64,000 nt of DNA from Flavobacterium sp. W4I14 (lineage in GTDB: Bacteria > Bacteroidota > Bacteroidia > Sphingobacteriales > Sphingobacteriaceae), in contig JAUSZU010000001.1 of assembly GCA_030817875.1 (NCBI GenBank), positions 4,774,001-4,838,000 on the forward strand, in the 5' to 3' direction. Both the position numbers and the translations under genes were made by a program. Under the pieces are notes generated by a model, which saw nothing but the letters and a program-made list of their open reading frames with translations, made no database searches and had not been told where the DNA came from. Shown here one piece after another: positions 27,280 through 38,100 of this stretch. Within the stretch, counting starts at the first letter, position 1. Each line of letters opens with the position of its first letter.

Positions 27280-28044
27280 TTATCTAATTAGAAAAAAGCC
27301 TAAATAGGGTTTTCTTACTGCATCGGTTCTGCCCGTATACCCTGTAGCAAAAGCGGTATAAATCCTTCTGTTAAGCATTGTACTTGCGCTTGTATATGTG
27401 GCAATAGTAGCTGTTCCACCCGTAGCCTTAACTGTCCAGGCCAAAGCGGTTCCGGTTAAAACCGGGCGGATAAAATATTCACTTTCTTTTAAATAGCCAA
27501 CATTTGAACACACAAGCGTAGTACCATAATAAAGATCAACCGCAGGAACATTCGGCATTAGGTTCACAAATTTGTATTTTACCATTCCCGAATCTGGAAG
27601 CGCAAAACTATCAAAGGCCAATAGACTTTTTGTATTTGTTGCAGTATCCGTTAAATGCAGCGTATAAGCCTTACCTGCTTCAGCAGAAACAGCGGTTTTA
27701 TATAAAACGACAGAATCCATACTTGTGCCTTTCTTAGGTATAGAGATCGACACTTCAGATGTTCCTGGCTTAATAACCAAATAATCCGGCCTTGAATCTC
27801 CTAACGTTCCATAACCTCCACCGGGATACGGATATCGGGTCTTAAGAAGCGTACTCACTCTTTGTCCATTAATATTGATCTGAACATTCGGATCTGCGGT
27901 GTAGGCTATATTGTAATTAACCTTCAACATTGCCTGATCATCTTTCAAAACTTCAAAATCACCATAGTTGATTTCGTTTTTACCACAAGAGATTACAAAT
28001 GTTAAAATGCCAACCGCTAAAAATATTTTTATTATCGATTTCAT
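27280..28044 (-). CDS. DUF4397-like lipoprotein, third gene of Sus operon 3
   Basis: A 254-residue lipoprotein with lipobox FVISC (Cys20). It has the DUF4397 look: an NVQININGQRV stretch, a later VKYKFVNLMPNVPAVDLYY repeat, and all-beta composition. These proteins commonly follow SusC/SusD genes in Bacteroidota and are thought to be surface accessory proteins; no enzymatic function is established. The start lies 15 bp after the SusD stop, so it is the third cistron of the SusC-SusD operon, followed by a terminator at 27229-27256. It may act as an additional surface glycan-binding lipoprotein (inference). Confidence 0.75.
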   Translation of the reverse strand: MKSIIKIFLAVGILTFVISCGKNEINYGDFEVLKDDQAMLKVNYNIAYTADPNVQININGQRVSTLLKTRYPYPGGGYGTLGDSRPDYLVIKPGTSEVSISIPKKGTSMDSVVLYKTAVSAEAGKAYTLHLTDTATNTKSLLAFDSFALPDSGMVKYKFVNLMPNVPAVDLYYGTTLVCSNVGYLKESEYFIRPVLTGTALAWTVKATGGTATIATYTSASTMLNRRIYTAFATGYTGRTDAVRKPYLGFFLIR

Positions 28045-28059
28045 GTCTATAAGTTTAAT

Positions 28060-29661
28060 TTATGGAAGGTTAGACCAGGTTTCTTTCGTGTGATAATCCG
28101 TTTGTAGTCCTCCCCATTTAGCCAGTTCATCCTGATTCCAAATATATTCTGAACTATATCTTGGTCTTAATCTGTAGGCATATTTTCCATTGTTCCGTTC
28201 AAAAAAATCTCCAACTTCAAGTTGTTTATATGTTTTATAAACTAAAGGATCGTAATGATATTTGCGTAAGTCGCTCCATTGCTCCATCCCTGCCCAACCC
28301 CATTGGGCAACATATTTTTGCTGCATAATATCGGCGATTGTTAAGGCGCTGGCATTTTGAGCTACTTCGGCGCTGGCCAAATAGTTGTTTATTTCGGTAG
28401 TAGAAATTGTAGCCGCGGCAGGAGATCCGTTCCTTCCATAAAGATTCACAAAATCCATATGCCCCTTAATCCCATTAACGTATGCAGTAAACGCCGTAGC
28501 CATTATTCCTTTTCTAAACAACGCTTCTGCCTTTGCAAACTGCAATTGAGCATAACTCATCACCGGATACCGCGCTGCATTTGAATAGATATATTTTCCT
28601 GGAAATGGCACTATCGACGTTCCAGACAATGCACCTAAAATATGCGGCGTAGTTGCTGTTCCATTAAAAGGCAATGCGCCCCGGTACACACCTGAGGAAG
28701 GAATTGGGTTCATCATCCGGGTCAACCTTGGATCAACACCCGGTACCGTTGGATCAATAGCAGCTGTCCCCCTCATTCCACCGGTTAACAGACTAATAAC
28801 AGGCTGCCCAATTCTTCCGTAAGTTGGGGCGGTGGTTGCAGTGGCCGTATACATTCCAAAATTCTGGCTAAATGGATTTGAATCGTTACTGTTCGTTCCG
28901 CCAAAGTTTATTGTTGCATCATCAGCAGCCGATGAAAAAGACAGATCAACATATTTAACAACGCTGTCGGCATATTGAGTGTTAAATTCAGCCTTGTTAA
29001 TCAGATGGCTGTATTGTTGCGCCAATAACCCATAAACAAATTTCTTCCATTTAACCCGATCACCTTTATACATTTGATCGCCGGAAACACCAGTCAACAA
29101 AGCAGCTGTTCCTGCGGCATCGGTTTTGTTGAAGCATTCTAATGCTTTTTGGCTCCACTGGCGCACTCTTTCATAAACCTCCTGCTGGTCCTGATATTTA
29201 AATTTTAACTGATTTGCATAAGCCTCATCCAAAATTACCGGACCATGAGCATCAGTCAACAACTGAAAGCCCCATGCCTTAATTGCATAACCAATTCCGG
29301 CATAAGTCCATTTATCTGTAGCTTCAGCATCTTTGATCATATCCTCCAGGTTTAAACCAAAGTTTATGTATACCATTCGCCACATCGAACCACCCAGATC
29401 ACTTGCTGATTGGTAACCATGTTTTTCCCAGGCAACAGTAAAGGTTGTTACATCTTGCCCAAACATATCCTGAGTATATTTAAAAATTAACCTGTTATCC
29501 GTAGCAGTATTGTTTGCCATTTGAAACATAATTGGCGACAACAGGTATTCAGCTTTTGTAACCTGTGGTGTGGCAGGATCTGTATTAACATCGAGCCATT
29601 TTTTGCAGCCTGTTATGCATAATACAACGACCGAAAATATTATTATTTTAAGATATTTCAT
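28060..29661 (-). CDS. SusD/RagB-family nutrient-binding lipoprotein (pair 3)
   Basis: A 533-residue lipoprotein with lipobox CITGC (Cys19) and the KKWLDVNTDPATPQ start of the SusD-like_2 group, the same subgroup as pair 1 and different from pair 2. Characteristic segments are GYAIKAWGFQLLTDAHGPVI, a TPR-like QLQFAKAEALFRKGI and the C-terminal QKYVAQWGWAGMEQWSDLRKY. It would bind an oligomer at the surface and cooperate with the SusC ending 4 bp upstream. The ligand is unknown. Confidence 0.93.
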   Translation of the reverse strand: MKYLKIIIFSVVVLCITGCKKWLDVNTDPATPQVTKAEYLLSPIMFQMANNTATDNRLIFKYTQDMFGQDVTTFTVAWEKHGYQSASDLGGSMWRMVYINFGLNLEDMIKDAEATDKWTYAGIGYAIKAWGFQLLTDAHGPVILDEAYANQLKFKYQDQQEVYERVRQWSQKALECFNKTDAAGTAALLTGVSGDQMYKGDRVKWKKFVYGLLAQQYSHLINKAEFNTQYADSVVKYVDLSFSSAADDATINFGGTNSNDSNPFSQNFGMYTATATTAPTYGRIGQPVISLLTGGMRGTAAIDPTVPGVDPRLTRMMNPIPSSGVYRGALPFNGTATTPHILGALSGTSIVPFPGKYIYSNAARYPVMSYAQLQFAKAEALFRKGIMATAFTAYVNGIKGHMDFVNLYGRNGSPAAATISTTEINNYLASAEVAQNASALTIADIMQQKYVAQWGWAGMEQWSDLRKYHYDPLVYKTYKQLEVGDFFERNNGKYAYRLRPRYSSEYIWNQDELAKWGGLQTDYHTKETWSNLP

Positions 29662-29665
29662 ATTC

Positions 29666-32600
29666 TTACAATTTTAAACGAAAACCAATATTAACCCCTA
29701 GCGGCCTCCCCATATTCCCATAATCGATACCATAGCCACCCGCGCCACCCAACGATGGATTGTTAGAGTTTGCATCTGGATCAGTACCCGAATAATTCGT
29801 AATTAAAAAAACATCTGTTAAGGTTACATAAGCGCCCAAACCCTGAAGAAAATTAGTTCTGGAAAGCATTTTTGCGGGAAAATCATAAGAGATGGTAACA
29901 TCTCTTAATCTTAAAGACTTGATATTTTTTTCTACAAACATTTCGGGCGCTATGCCGCTTGTTGTAGAACTATAGTAATTTGTATTCGCCGATGGAGTAA
30001 CCAAAATAGTGTTAACTGTTGGATTGGCAGTGTTTTCCAAGCCGTCTTTTAGCACTCCTGTAATTACCCTTGGCACATCTCTATCAAGTGTTTTCATACT
30101 CAAACCCCTTCTGTAAAGTTCGTATTGGGTCTGGTTATAAACGTCTCCGCCAATCCTTAGATCCAACAGAAACGAAAGATTAAAATTTTTGTAGTTTAAG
30201 TTATTAACAAAACCGAGGTTAAATTTGGGTGTCCGATCACCAATTACAGGAAATTCCTGATCACTTCCTAAAATCGGCAAGCCTGTTGCCGGGTTAATCA
30301 AAAGATCGCCCCTGCTATTACGTTGGTTAACCCATCCTGCAATAGCAAGAGTACTTGCGCCAGGAAAAACGGCTCCCCTTAGTCCATTTGCAACCCAGGT
30401 ATCAGAATCATAAAGCTCGGGCAGCTCATCAGCTATCGACAATACTATACCTTTATTATGGGTAAAATTGAAGGTCATATCCCAGTTAAAATCCTTGGAT
30501 CGAATGGGCGATCCTTTCAATTGTATTTCAACACCTTTATTAACAACATCGCCGCCGTTCATTAACCTGACTACCGAACCGGTACCATAGCTGATCCTTG
30601 GCGCTATAATCTGCTTGTGACTATTGAGTTTATAATACGTAAAATCTATACTGATTCTATCCTTTAGAAAGCCGAATTCAAATCCGGTTTCGAAGTTTTT
30701 AGTCTGTTCGGGTACTAAATCGGGATTTCCACCATTGGCAAGATCGTAGTTAAATCCGCCACCAGTGCTATTTACGGTTAATAAACGGGTAGCCAGTGCA
30801 TACGCTTTGTACGGCTCCTTACCTGTTATACCTGCAGAAGCCCTCAACTTTCCACTACTGAAAATATTCCAATTTTTAACTGCTTCTAGCTCTGTAAAAT
30901 TGAATGCAAAACTTGCTGATGGATAAGCAAAGTATGGGTTACTTGGCATCAACCTCGATGCTGCATCTAACCTGCCAGATAATGTTAAGTAAAATAAAGA
31001 CTGATAGCCAAGCACAGCCTGGGCAAAAACACCCGCATTCCGGTAACGGTTGATGGCAAGCTTGGCCGACTGCGTTGATGGCAAAGTGTTGTTGATGCTA
31101 TAAAAATCGGGATCGAACATATTCTGCCCTCTGGCAGAGTTAATGGTATTGTTTACATCAGAAAAATTGGCGCCAATGATATAGGTGTTATTAAATTTCC
31201 AGAATTTATGCACTGCAGATGCTGTTACAGAACCATCCAACCTTTTATTTAAAGCCTGGTATGTATTAATGGTACCGCCTGTTGGTGTAGCCGCGCTTCC
31301 AGAGCCAGAAAAAGATTGTGTATGATAAACCGTCAACCCGGTTGTATTTGAAAGATTAGTTCCTAAAATACCTGTAACGGTTAGCCATTTAGTTGGCTTG
31401 TATGATAGATTTGCGTTACCGACAATTGCATTCGTTTTATCTTCTGACAAGTTTTTATTTACATCCCAAAATGGATTATCACTCTCATTATAAATTGTAC
31501 CTGTTGTAACTACCCTGTTCCCAACAGGATCGATCCAATTGTTTACATCAAATCTCGATGGAAACCTCAATAACCCCATTAAATAACCCTGAACACCCTT
31601 ATTTGCCTTCTTGTTGTATGCATTTGTATAGCTAAACCGGGTTGTTACCTTAATTTTATCCGAAATGGGAATTACTCCGGTTACACTAGATACAAACCTT
31701 TGGTATCTGGTTGTTGGAATAGTGCCTTTGTTATCTGTGTACTCATTAGACCACCTGTATGTTAAGGCTTCTTTGCCTCCTTCCATTACCACATTATGCT
31801 TTTGTGCGGTACCGGTTCTAAAGAAACTTCCCACATTATCATAAACAGGCAATCCTTCGGGATACTTTGGCCCAAAAAAGTTAAAAGAGCCTCCATTAAA
31901 AATACCATTGGCATCACCTTGGCCATAAACCTGCTGAACCTCAGGCGAATTATTAACGGTTTCAATTCTTAAAGAACCATTATAGGAGACACTTGATTTA
32001 CCCGCCTTAGCTTTCTTGGTCGTGATTACTATGGCTCCGCTTGCCCCTAAATTACCATAAAGTGCAGTAGCTTCTGGTCCTTTTAAAATAGTATAACTTT
32101 CTATATCTGCCGGATTGATATCTGATGCCCGGTTGGTATAATCCTGACTCCTATTATTGCCATTCATAGCTGTACTGCCCTGATTTAAGACAGAATTATC
32201 AATCGGCACCCCATCCAAAACAATCAACGGGGAGTTATCGCCCGTCATGGAAACAATACCCCTTAAAATGATCTGGGAAGATGCTCCTGGATCGCCAGAT
32301 GTTGGGTTTACAAAAAGTCCCGGAACTCTTCCGGCCAAACCATTGATAAAATTTTCGCGGCCTGTTTGGGTAACTTCATCTCCGCGCACAGTGGGCGTTG
32401 AGTAGCCTAAGCTTTTAGCATTCCGTTCAATCCCATAAGCGGTAACCACAACCTCATCCAGCAAGCTCGCATTCTGCCTTAGCACGATATTAATTGTGGT
32501 GGTTGGGCCAACGGTTTTTTCTTGAGTTATATAACCCACATATGTGAATATTATAACGTCAGATTTAAGCGCTTTAATACTGTAAAGTCCGGTAGAATTA

Positions 32601-32758
32601 GTTTGTGCAACAGTATTTGTTCCTTTTACACGAACAGATACGCCTGGCACCGGCCCATCATCGGATGTGACCTTCCCGGTTATGGTAATTTGTTGCGCAA
32701 AAAGATGCGCAATCAAAAAAAACCCACCAAGAAAAGTTAGGAGTAGTTTTTTCTTCAT
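29666..32758 (-). CDS. SusC/RagA-family TonB-linked transporter (pair 3)
   Basis: A 1030-residue protein: signal peptide (to about HLFAQQ), carboxypeptidase-like regulatory domain (GKVTSDDGPVPGVSVRVKGT), TonB plug (IILRGIVSMTGDNSPLIVLDG and AEALYG-like ATALYGNLGASGAIVITTKK) and a complete barrel ending GVNIGFRLKL. It is intact, unlike the SusC of pair 2. It heads a three-gene operon with SusD and a DUF4397-like lipoprotein. A CGCA-box pair lies 62 bp upstream of its start, and the DeoR-type regulator is divergently transcribed from the same intergenic region, so it is the best candidate for direct control by that regulator. Confidence 0.95.
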   Translation of the reverse strand: MKKKLLLTFLGGFFLIAHLFAQQITITGKVTSDDGPVPGVSVRVKGTNTVAQTNSTGLYSIKALKSDVIIFTYVGYITQEKTVGPTTTINIVLRQNASLLDEVVVTAYGIERNAKSLGYSTPTVRGDEVTQTGRENFINGLAGRVPGLFVNPTSGDPGASSQIILRGIVSMTGDNSPLIVLDGVPIDNSVLNQGSTAMNGNNRSQDYTNRASDINPADIESYTILKGPEATALYGNLGASGAIVITTKKAKAGKSSVSYNGSLRIETVNNSPEVQQVYGQGDANGIFNGGSFNFFGPKYPEGLPVYDNVGSFFRTGTAQKHNVVMEGGKEALTYRWSNEYTDNKGTIPTTRYQRFVSSVTGVIPISDKIKVTTRFSYTNAYNKKANKGVQGYLMGLLRFPSRFDVNNWIDPVGNRVVTTGTIYNESDNPFWDVNKNLSEDKTNAIVGNANLSYKPTKWLTVTGILGTNLSNTTGLTVYHTQSFSGSGSAATPTGGTINTYQALNKRLDGSVTASAVHKFWKFNNTYIIGANFSDVNNTINSARGQNMFDPDFYSINNTLPSTQSAKLAINRYRNAGVFAQAVLGYQSLFYLTLSGRLDAASRLMPSNPYFAYPSASFAFNFTELEAVKNWNIFSSGKLRASAGITGKEPYKAYALATRLLTVNSTGGGFNYDLANGGNPDLVPEQTKNFETGFEFGFLKDRISIDFTYYKLNSHKQIIAPRISYGTGSVVRLMNGGDVVNKGVEIQLKGSPIRSKDFNWDMTFNFTHNKGIVLSIADELPELYDSDTWVANGLRGAVFPGASTLAIAGWVNQRNSRGDLLINPATGLPILGSDQEFPVIGDRTPKFNLGFVNNLNYKNFNLSFLLDLRIGGDVYNQTQYELYRRGLSMKTLDRDVPRVITGVLKDGLENTANPTVNTILVTPSANTNYYSSTTSGIAPEMFVEKNIKSLRLRDVTISYDFPAKMLSRTNFLQGLGAYVTLTDVFLITNYSGTDPDANSNNPSLGGAGGYGIDYGNMGRPLGVNIGFRLKL

Positions 32759-32819
32759 AAAACTGCTTTAAGAAATGGTTAAAATGAAATTAGTTGTTGT
32801 TCCGGTTTTTGTTTAAACA

Positions 32820-32833
32820 CGCATAATAACGCA
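32820..32833. promoter_or_regulatory. CGCA-box pair upstream of SusC pair 3
   Basis: CGCATAATAACGCA: two CGCA boxes 10 bp apart, 62 bp before the SusC start at 32758, in the divergent region shared with the DeoR-type regulator gene. Confidence 0.5.
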
Positions 32834-32924
32834 TCTCAACATTTAGTTATCGTAAATATAGAAATGTTTTTGGATATTAAAACAAAATCAAATGCAATAA
32901 TTGCGATATTTTTCAAAACTTTAT

Positions 32925-32948
32925 CGCACAAAAGCGCAAAAACACGCA
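32925..32948. promoter_or_regulatory. Triple CGCA-box array upstream of the DeoR-type regulator
   Basis: CGCA at 32925, 32935 and 32945, all 10 bp apart, ending 57 bp before the regulator start at 33005. This fits autoregulation and coordinated control of the divergent SusC operon. Confidence 0.55.
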
Positions 32949-33004
32949 AAATTTAAAAATTCTAAAAATCTTTTATACATTCGTTTAAAACCAGACACTG
33001 CTTT

Positions 33005-33751
33005 ATGCTGAAAAAAGAACGCCACGACTTCATTATGCGCCAGATTAATTTACATAACCGCGTATTAACTTCTGATCTGGTCCAATTGCTTAATGTTTCG
33101 GAAGATACCATCAGAAGAGATTTACAGGAACTTGTTGATGAAAACCTGCTTTACAAGGTTCATGGAGGTGCTTTATCGAAATCTTATCACAGTTCTTTTG
33201 ACGATAGTACGGTTTATGCCAGAGATAGCAAGATTGCGATTGGCAAAAAAGCCATTCAGCTGATAAAAGATGGCATGGTAGTGTTAACCGGAGGAGGAAC
33301 AACGATTTTAGAATTTGTAAAACGACTTCCGCAGGGCCTATCTGCTACATTTTTCACCATTAGTCCGCTGGTTGCAGTAGAATTGGCCAAATACAATAAT
33401 ATTGAAGTAATTTTAATTGGCGGCTTGTTTTCTAAAAATTCGCAGGTTACCTATGGCGGACAAGTAATTACACAGTTATCTGAAATTAAGGCCGATCTAT
33501 GTCTGATGGGAACCAGCGCTATCCATCCCGATGAAGGCTTAACGGATACTTACTGGGAAATTAACCAACTTAAAAAAGCCATGTTGGCCTGTGCAAAAAA
33601 AACGGCCGTGCTTTGCATCTCCGAGAAATTGGATATTGCTTTAAGATTAAGGGTTTGCCCAATAGAAAGCATTAGTTATTTGATAACTGAGTTAGAAGTA
33701 GGACATGAATCTTTAGCCGGTTACCGCGCTAAAGAGCTGAATATTTTATAA
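33005..33751 (+). CDS. DeoR/GlpR-family transcriptional regulator
   Basis: A 248-residue protein. The N-terminal winged helix (residues 1-57) has the DeoR signature: LTSDLVQLLNVSEDTIRRDLQ and KVHGGAL. The C-terminal DeoRC sensor domain contains VLTGGGTTILEF, the IGGLFSKNSQVTYGG loop and the LMGTSAIHPDEGLTDTYWE and LCISEKLD segments; the domain usually senses a phosphorylated sugar. It lies between Sus operons 3 and 4, is divergent from SusC 3, and its upstream region holds a triple CGCA-box array. I infer that it represses these uptake operons until a sugar phosphate appears. A strong terminator follows directly. Confidence 0.92.
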   Translation: MLKKERHDFIMRQINLHNRVLTSDLVQLLNVSEDTIRRDLQELVDENLLYKVHGGALSKSYHSSFDDSTVYARDSKIAIGKKAIQLIKDGMVVLTGGGTTILEFVKRLPQGLSATFFTISPLVAVELAKYNNIEVILIGGLFSKNSQVTYGGQVITQLSEIKADLCLMGTSAIHPDEGLTDTYWEINQLKKAMLACAKKTAVLCISEKLDIALRLRVCPIESISYLITELEVGHESLAGYRAKELNIL

Positions 33752-33780
33752 AAAAGTCCCGACAAGATCGGGACTTTTTT
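33750..33780. terminator. Bidirectional intrinsic terminator
   Basis: AAAAAAGTCCCGA (33750-33762) and TCGGGACTTTTTT (33768-33780) form a perfect 13-bp stem with a 5-base loop and T-runs on both strands. It lies between the regulator and SusD pair 4, which converge. Confidence 0.9.
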
Positions 33781-33787
33781 ATATCTG

Positions 33788-35095
33788 CTAGAAAGTAGGG
33801 TCTGCAGGGGTATTGGTATTATTATCTCTTTCTGCGAAAGGATAAGGGAAAAAATTACGCTTGCGGTCAGTTAAAGGTTGATTGAACCTTCTCATATCCT
33901 CAAGTTTTAAGCCAGACATGAAGAGCTCAATACAACGGTGTTTGTAAATCAGATCTAAAAGCTGTTGCTGTGTGTAAGGACCGGTTAATGCTGGCAACCC
34001 GGCTCCCATTCCATAATTAGCGTCGAGCACATTTCCTGTTGCAGGACGGGTTACTACCTTATTTAGTTCAGTTAATGATGATGCCAGATTAGGGGTTGCC
34101 TGTCGAGCATAGGCCTCTGCCTTAATTAAAGTCATTTCACCGGGCAGATAAACTGGAATTGGCGCTAAGCTGGCCGCACCAAAACCATTAATACGCACTG
34201 TAGTGTTCATTGCTGTGTAAAATGGAATCCTGGCGTCGCCTGCATCTGGGATATTACCACCAGTTTGCCCTAAATTTATATTTTTTGGCTGAATTACATT
34301 ATTAGTAGAGGTGGCAATCTCAAAAATGGGATTAAGATTTTGCGCGTCATAAGTTAGTGCCGACCTTTTAGTTAAATCAACAGCATTGGCACTACTTAAG
34401 GCAAGGGCATAATTGCCAACAAACAACGCGTAACGAGCCTTTAAAGCATTGAGCGTATTCGGGATATCTACTCCTGTAGGAATATTGCTCAAAAACGAGG
34501 TGCTGATTGGGTTTGCTGCAATTAAGGCCAAAGCATTATCAATGGTTGCAATAGCTTTGTTAAAACCATCTGTCCTTGTAATAAAAGTTACGTTCTGTCC
34601 AGTTCCGTTTGGAACTTTTTCCCAAAATTCCGACAAATTACCCAATGCCAAGGCTTTAAAAATACTGGCATGTGCAATTAAGCCCGAAGCCAAACCTTTA
34701 TCGGCAAGATTAGCGGCATTATTGATCACATTATCTGCATCAAAAATGATTTTATTTGAACTGGTCCAAACATTTAGCAATACCGAATTTGTACCATCCA
34801 CCTGCACTCCCCCCGTCATCAGCCGGTCTTCATTGGTATTTCCTGTGTTAACAGAAATTAACTCGTTAGTAGTAATGCCATTAACGGTAATTGCTGCATA
34901 CAGGAGCCCTGCCCTGGTTGTGGAGAAATTTTTCTGAAGGCCAACCGAAATCCCGGTCAAACCTCTTGCAGAAAGGAGCACATCATCAGCTACAGCACCG
35001 TTAGGATTTAAATATTCCTTTTTACAAGCAGCCAGTGAAAGGGCCATTGCAAAGAAAAATGTATAGCAAATATATTTTGATCTTGAATTTTTCAT
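33788..35095 (-). CDS. SusD/RagB-family nutrient-binding lipoprotein (pair 4)
   Basis: A 435-residue lipoprotein when started at ATG 35095 (MKNSRSKYICYTFF); the frame extends to a TTG at 35119, which is less likely because it delays the signal peptide. Lipobox LSLAAC, Cys24. It is shorter than the other three SusD proteins and lacks much of their N-terminal region, but keeps TPR-like helices (FKALALGNLSEFWEKVP) and the C-terminal LLDLIYKHRCIELFMSGLKLEDMRRF signature. It would bind the ligand for the SusC whose stop lies 28 bp upstream. Confidence 0.88.
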   Translation of the reverse strand: MKNSRSKYICYTFFFAMALSLAACKKEYLNPNGAVADDVLLSARGLTGISVGLQKNFSTTRAGLLYAAITVNGITTNELISVNTGNTNEDRLMTGGVQVDGTNSVLLNVWTSSNKIIFDADNVINNAANLADKGLASGLIAHASIFKALALGNLSEFWEKVPNGTGQNVTFITRTDGFNKAIATIDNALALIAANPISTSFLSNIPTGVDIPNTLNALKARYALFVGNYALALSSANAVDLTKRSALTYDAQNLNPIFEIATSTNNVIQPKNINLGQTGGNIPDAGDARIPFYTAMNTTVRINGFGAASLAPIPVYLPGEMTLIKAEAYARQATPNLASSLTELNKVVTRPATGNVLDANYGMGAGLPALTGPYTQQQLLDLIYKHRCIELFMSGLKLEDMRRFNQPLTDRKRNFFPYPFAERDNNTNTPADPTF

Positions 35096-35123
35096 CTTAA
35101 TATGATTTATTTTTTCCAATAAA

Positions 35124-38100
35124 TTAAAACTTAGCTTGTAAACCGAAAGAAAAAGTACGTGGAATAGGCACAGAGCCGAAATCGATATTTCTCAAAATTG
35201 TAGATTGACCACCAGCGTTCAGCTCAGGATCGTAGCCTTTGTAATTATCCCACGAAATCAGATTCCTTCCACTAAGATTAACCGTTAAATTTTTAATAAA
35301 TTTAACCTGACCAATATTATAGCTCAAAGAAATCTCTCTCAATTTCACAAAAGATCCATCATCAATACGCCATTCTTCTACATTGTAGGCACCAGCCACA
35401 TAGCCTCTAGGCAATTGACCAAGCTGTTCTGCTTCGGCAACCTTGCCATTACCTACGCCTTGACGGGTTCTCCAATCCGCATTCCATACATCTCCTCCTT
35501 GAACAGCATCCAATTGAATGTGTAAACTCAATTTTTTGTACGTAAAATCATTCACAAAAGACCCCGTATAATCTGGGTTCGGATCGCCGATTACTTTACG
35601 CAAAACATTACCTGCGGTTTGACCGGCAGTTAAAGGAATACCAGCAGCGTTTGTTGCAATATCTCCATTTGATGTCCGCTCAAAATATGTTCCGTAAAAA
35701 ACACCTACCGGATAACCATCAGTGATAGAAACAGGTGCACCAGCGTTGGTTGAAATTAGCCTCTGTGCACCTGAACCTACAATTTTATTTCTATTTCTGT
35801 TGTAGATTAGCGTTGATGTCCAGGTAAAATCTTGGGTTTTTAATGGTACTCCTGTAAGCATGAGCTCTATCCCTTTGTTTTTAAGCGATCCGCCAATATT
35901 ATCCAAAAGGCTGGAATACCCTGTAGTTGGCGCAATTACCACTCCCAATAATAAATCTTTAACGCTTTTATTGTACCAGCTAAAAGTCAAGCCCAAACGG
36001 TTATTAAAAAACGACATATCTGTACCTAATTCCAATTCTTTTTGACGCTCTGGTTTAACATCAGTATTAGCAAGCGTACTGCTGGATGCTAGTGACGTTT
36101 TGCTGTTTAAGGCGCTAGGCAAATACACATTAAAGCGATCGTAAGCACCAATGCCGGTTAAATTACCCGATTCGCCATACGCTGCCCGAAGTTTAAATGC
36201 ATTCCACCAAGACGAAACACCAAGTTCCTTCCAATAATTAGCAGATGACAACACATAACTTACATTTGCCTTTGGATAAAATTGTGTACCGTTGCCTTCA
36301 CCAAAAACAGTCGATTGATCGACCCTGATTGCTCCCGTAACAAAAAGATGGTCTTTATATTTAAAATTCTGTTGTAAATAGGCCCCGCTTATTGAGAATT
36401 CTGAGCGGTTATCATTATTGGGTAGTATCGTACTCGCCCCATTAACCGTTTGAATGAGTGGTGCCAGCCCCCTGCCATTTAACAAACTAAACAAATCTTT
36501 CTGATACTGATAAGATCCACCTAATTGCGTTGTCGAACTTAATAAGTCAGATATTTTTGCGTCATAGGTGAAATTTAATTCATTATTAAACAGTGTAGTT
36601 GTTGCATTTGCCGCACTGGCATAACCATTTAATGATGGATCTAAATTAGCTCCACCACCATAAAAACCTGTACTCACATTATAAGTAAAGGGGGGAATAA
36701 ATGTTGTTCCGTTTTGAATGGAATTATCAACCCCCATCGTATAATCGATAGTCAGATTTTTTATAGGATTGAGCTTTAAACCTAGATTGGCAATAATACG
36801 ATTGGTAAACTGGCGCTGCTTGATATCTTCAATAACAGTAACTGGATTAACACGACCGCGTTCTCCAACAGCTTTTAAATTGCCCAATATATCTCTTGCA
36901 AAAATATCGTGAAAGTTACCAATAATGGTGACAGAGTTCATTGGTGAAAAGAATGAATTACCATCTGGTTTTTCATTTGCATCGCTATGCACATAGTTAA
37001 AACCAGCTGTCATCTTTGCCCAGTTATTAATTTTTTGATCCAAATTTGCCCTAAAGTTCATTCTTCTGAAGTCAGTATTTTTAATAATCCCCTGATTAGA
37101 AAAATAACCTGCCGAAGTGTAGAACTTGGTATTATCGTTCCCACCAGAAACAGAAACGGAATTATCTGTACCTACACCAGTGTGGAAAATATAATCCTGA
37201 TAATTGTACCTGGTTACCGGAGTTGTTGCAGTCTGTAAAACAGGAGTGGCACCAGGAGTTGGCGCAACTGTTTGAATGACATCTTGCGTTACAGAATTCG
37301 CATTATCCCCAAACCTAACAGGCGCTTGGTTAACTTCAATCTGCTTACGCAGCTCGCTGATGGTTAGGCTTGTGCTAAAGCTCACTTGAGGTTCCCCAGT
37401 TTTACCTCTCTTGGTGAAAATCTGGATTACCCCTGCATTTGCCCTTGAGCCATAAATGGCTGCCGCTGCTGCACCATTCAAAACCTCAATATGATCAATA
37501 TCTGAAGGACTAATATCCACCATCCGGTTTTGTCCAATACTTCCTACAAAGTTTCCGCCATCATAATTGGCTGATGTATTGGTTACTCTGGTTGTAGAAT
37601 TGTTTACAATTACCCCATCAATGATGTAAAGTGGTTCTGATGATGAGTTAACCGAGCTCACCCCTCTTAAACGAACAGAAATGCCACCAGCTGGGTCTCC
37701 AGAATTTTGGCTGATCTGTGCACCTGGCGTTTTACCTTGTAATGACGCCAGTGCATTTCCACTAGGCGCCTTGTTTAAATCATCACCTTTTACCGTACTC
37801 ACATAACTACCGAGTTGTTTTCTGGTCGTTCCTTGAGAGGTACCCGTAACAATTACCTCATCGAGCCCTACTGCATCGCCACTTAAAGCACTATTTGCCT
37901 GAACTGTGGCATTATCGCCAAGTGTTACCGTTTCCATATTCGATTTATAGCCAATAAAAGAAATCTGGATCTGGTATTTACCAGGTGCTAAATCAACCGA
38001 AAAGTTATACGTTCCTCCCGAACTTGTGCTTGTTACAAGATTTGTATTGATAATTTTCACAACAGCGCCCGGAACAGGGCTGTTATTTGCGGCGTCGGTG

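Noticed and set aside
34449..34937. 162-codon plus-strand frame inside SusD pair 4
   Set aside because: Antisense shadow; the SusD frame carries the family motifs.
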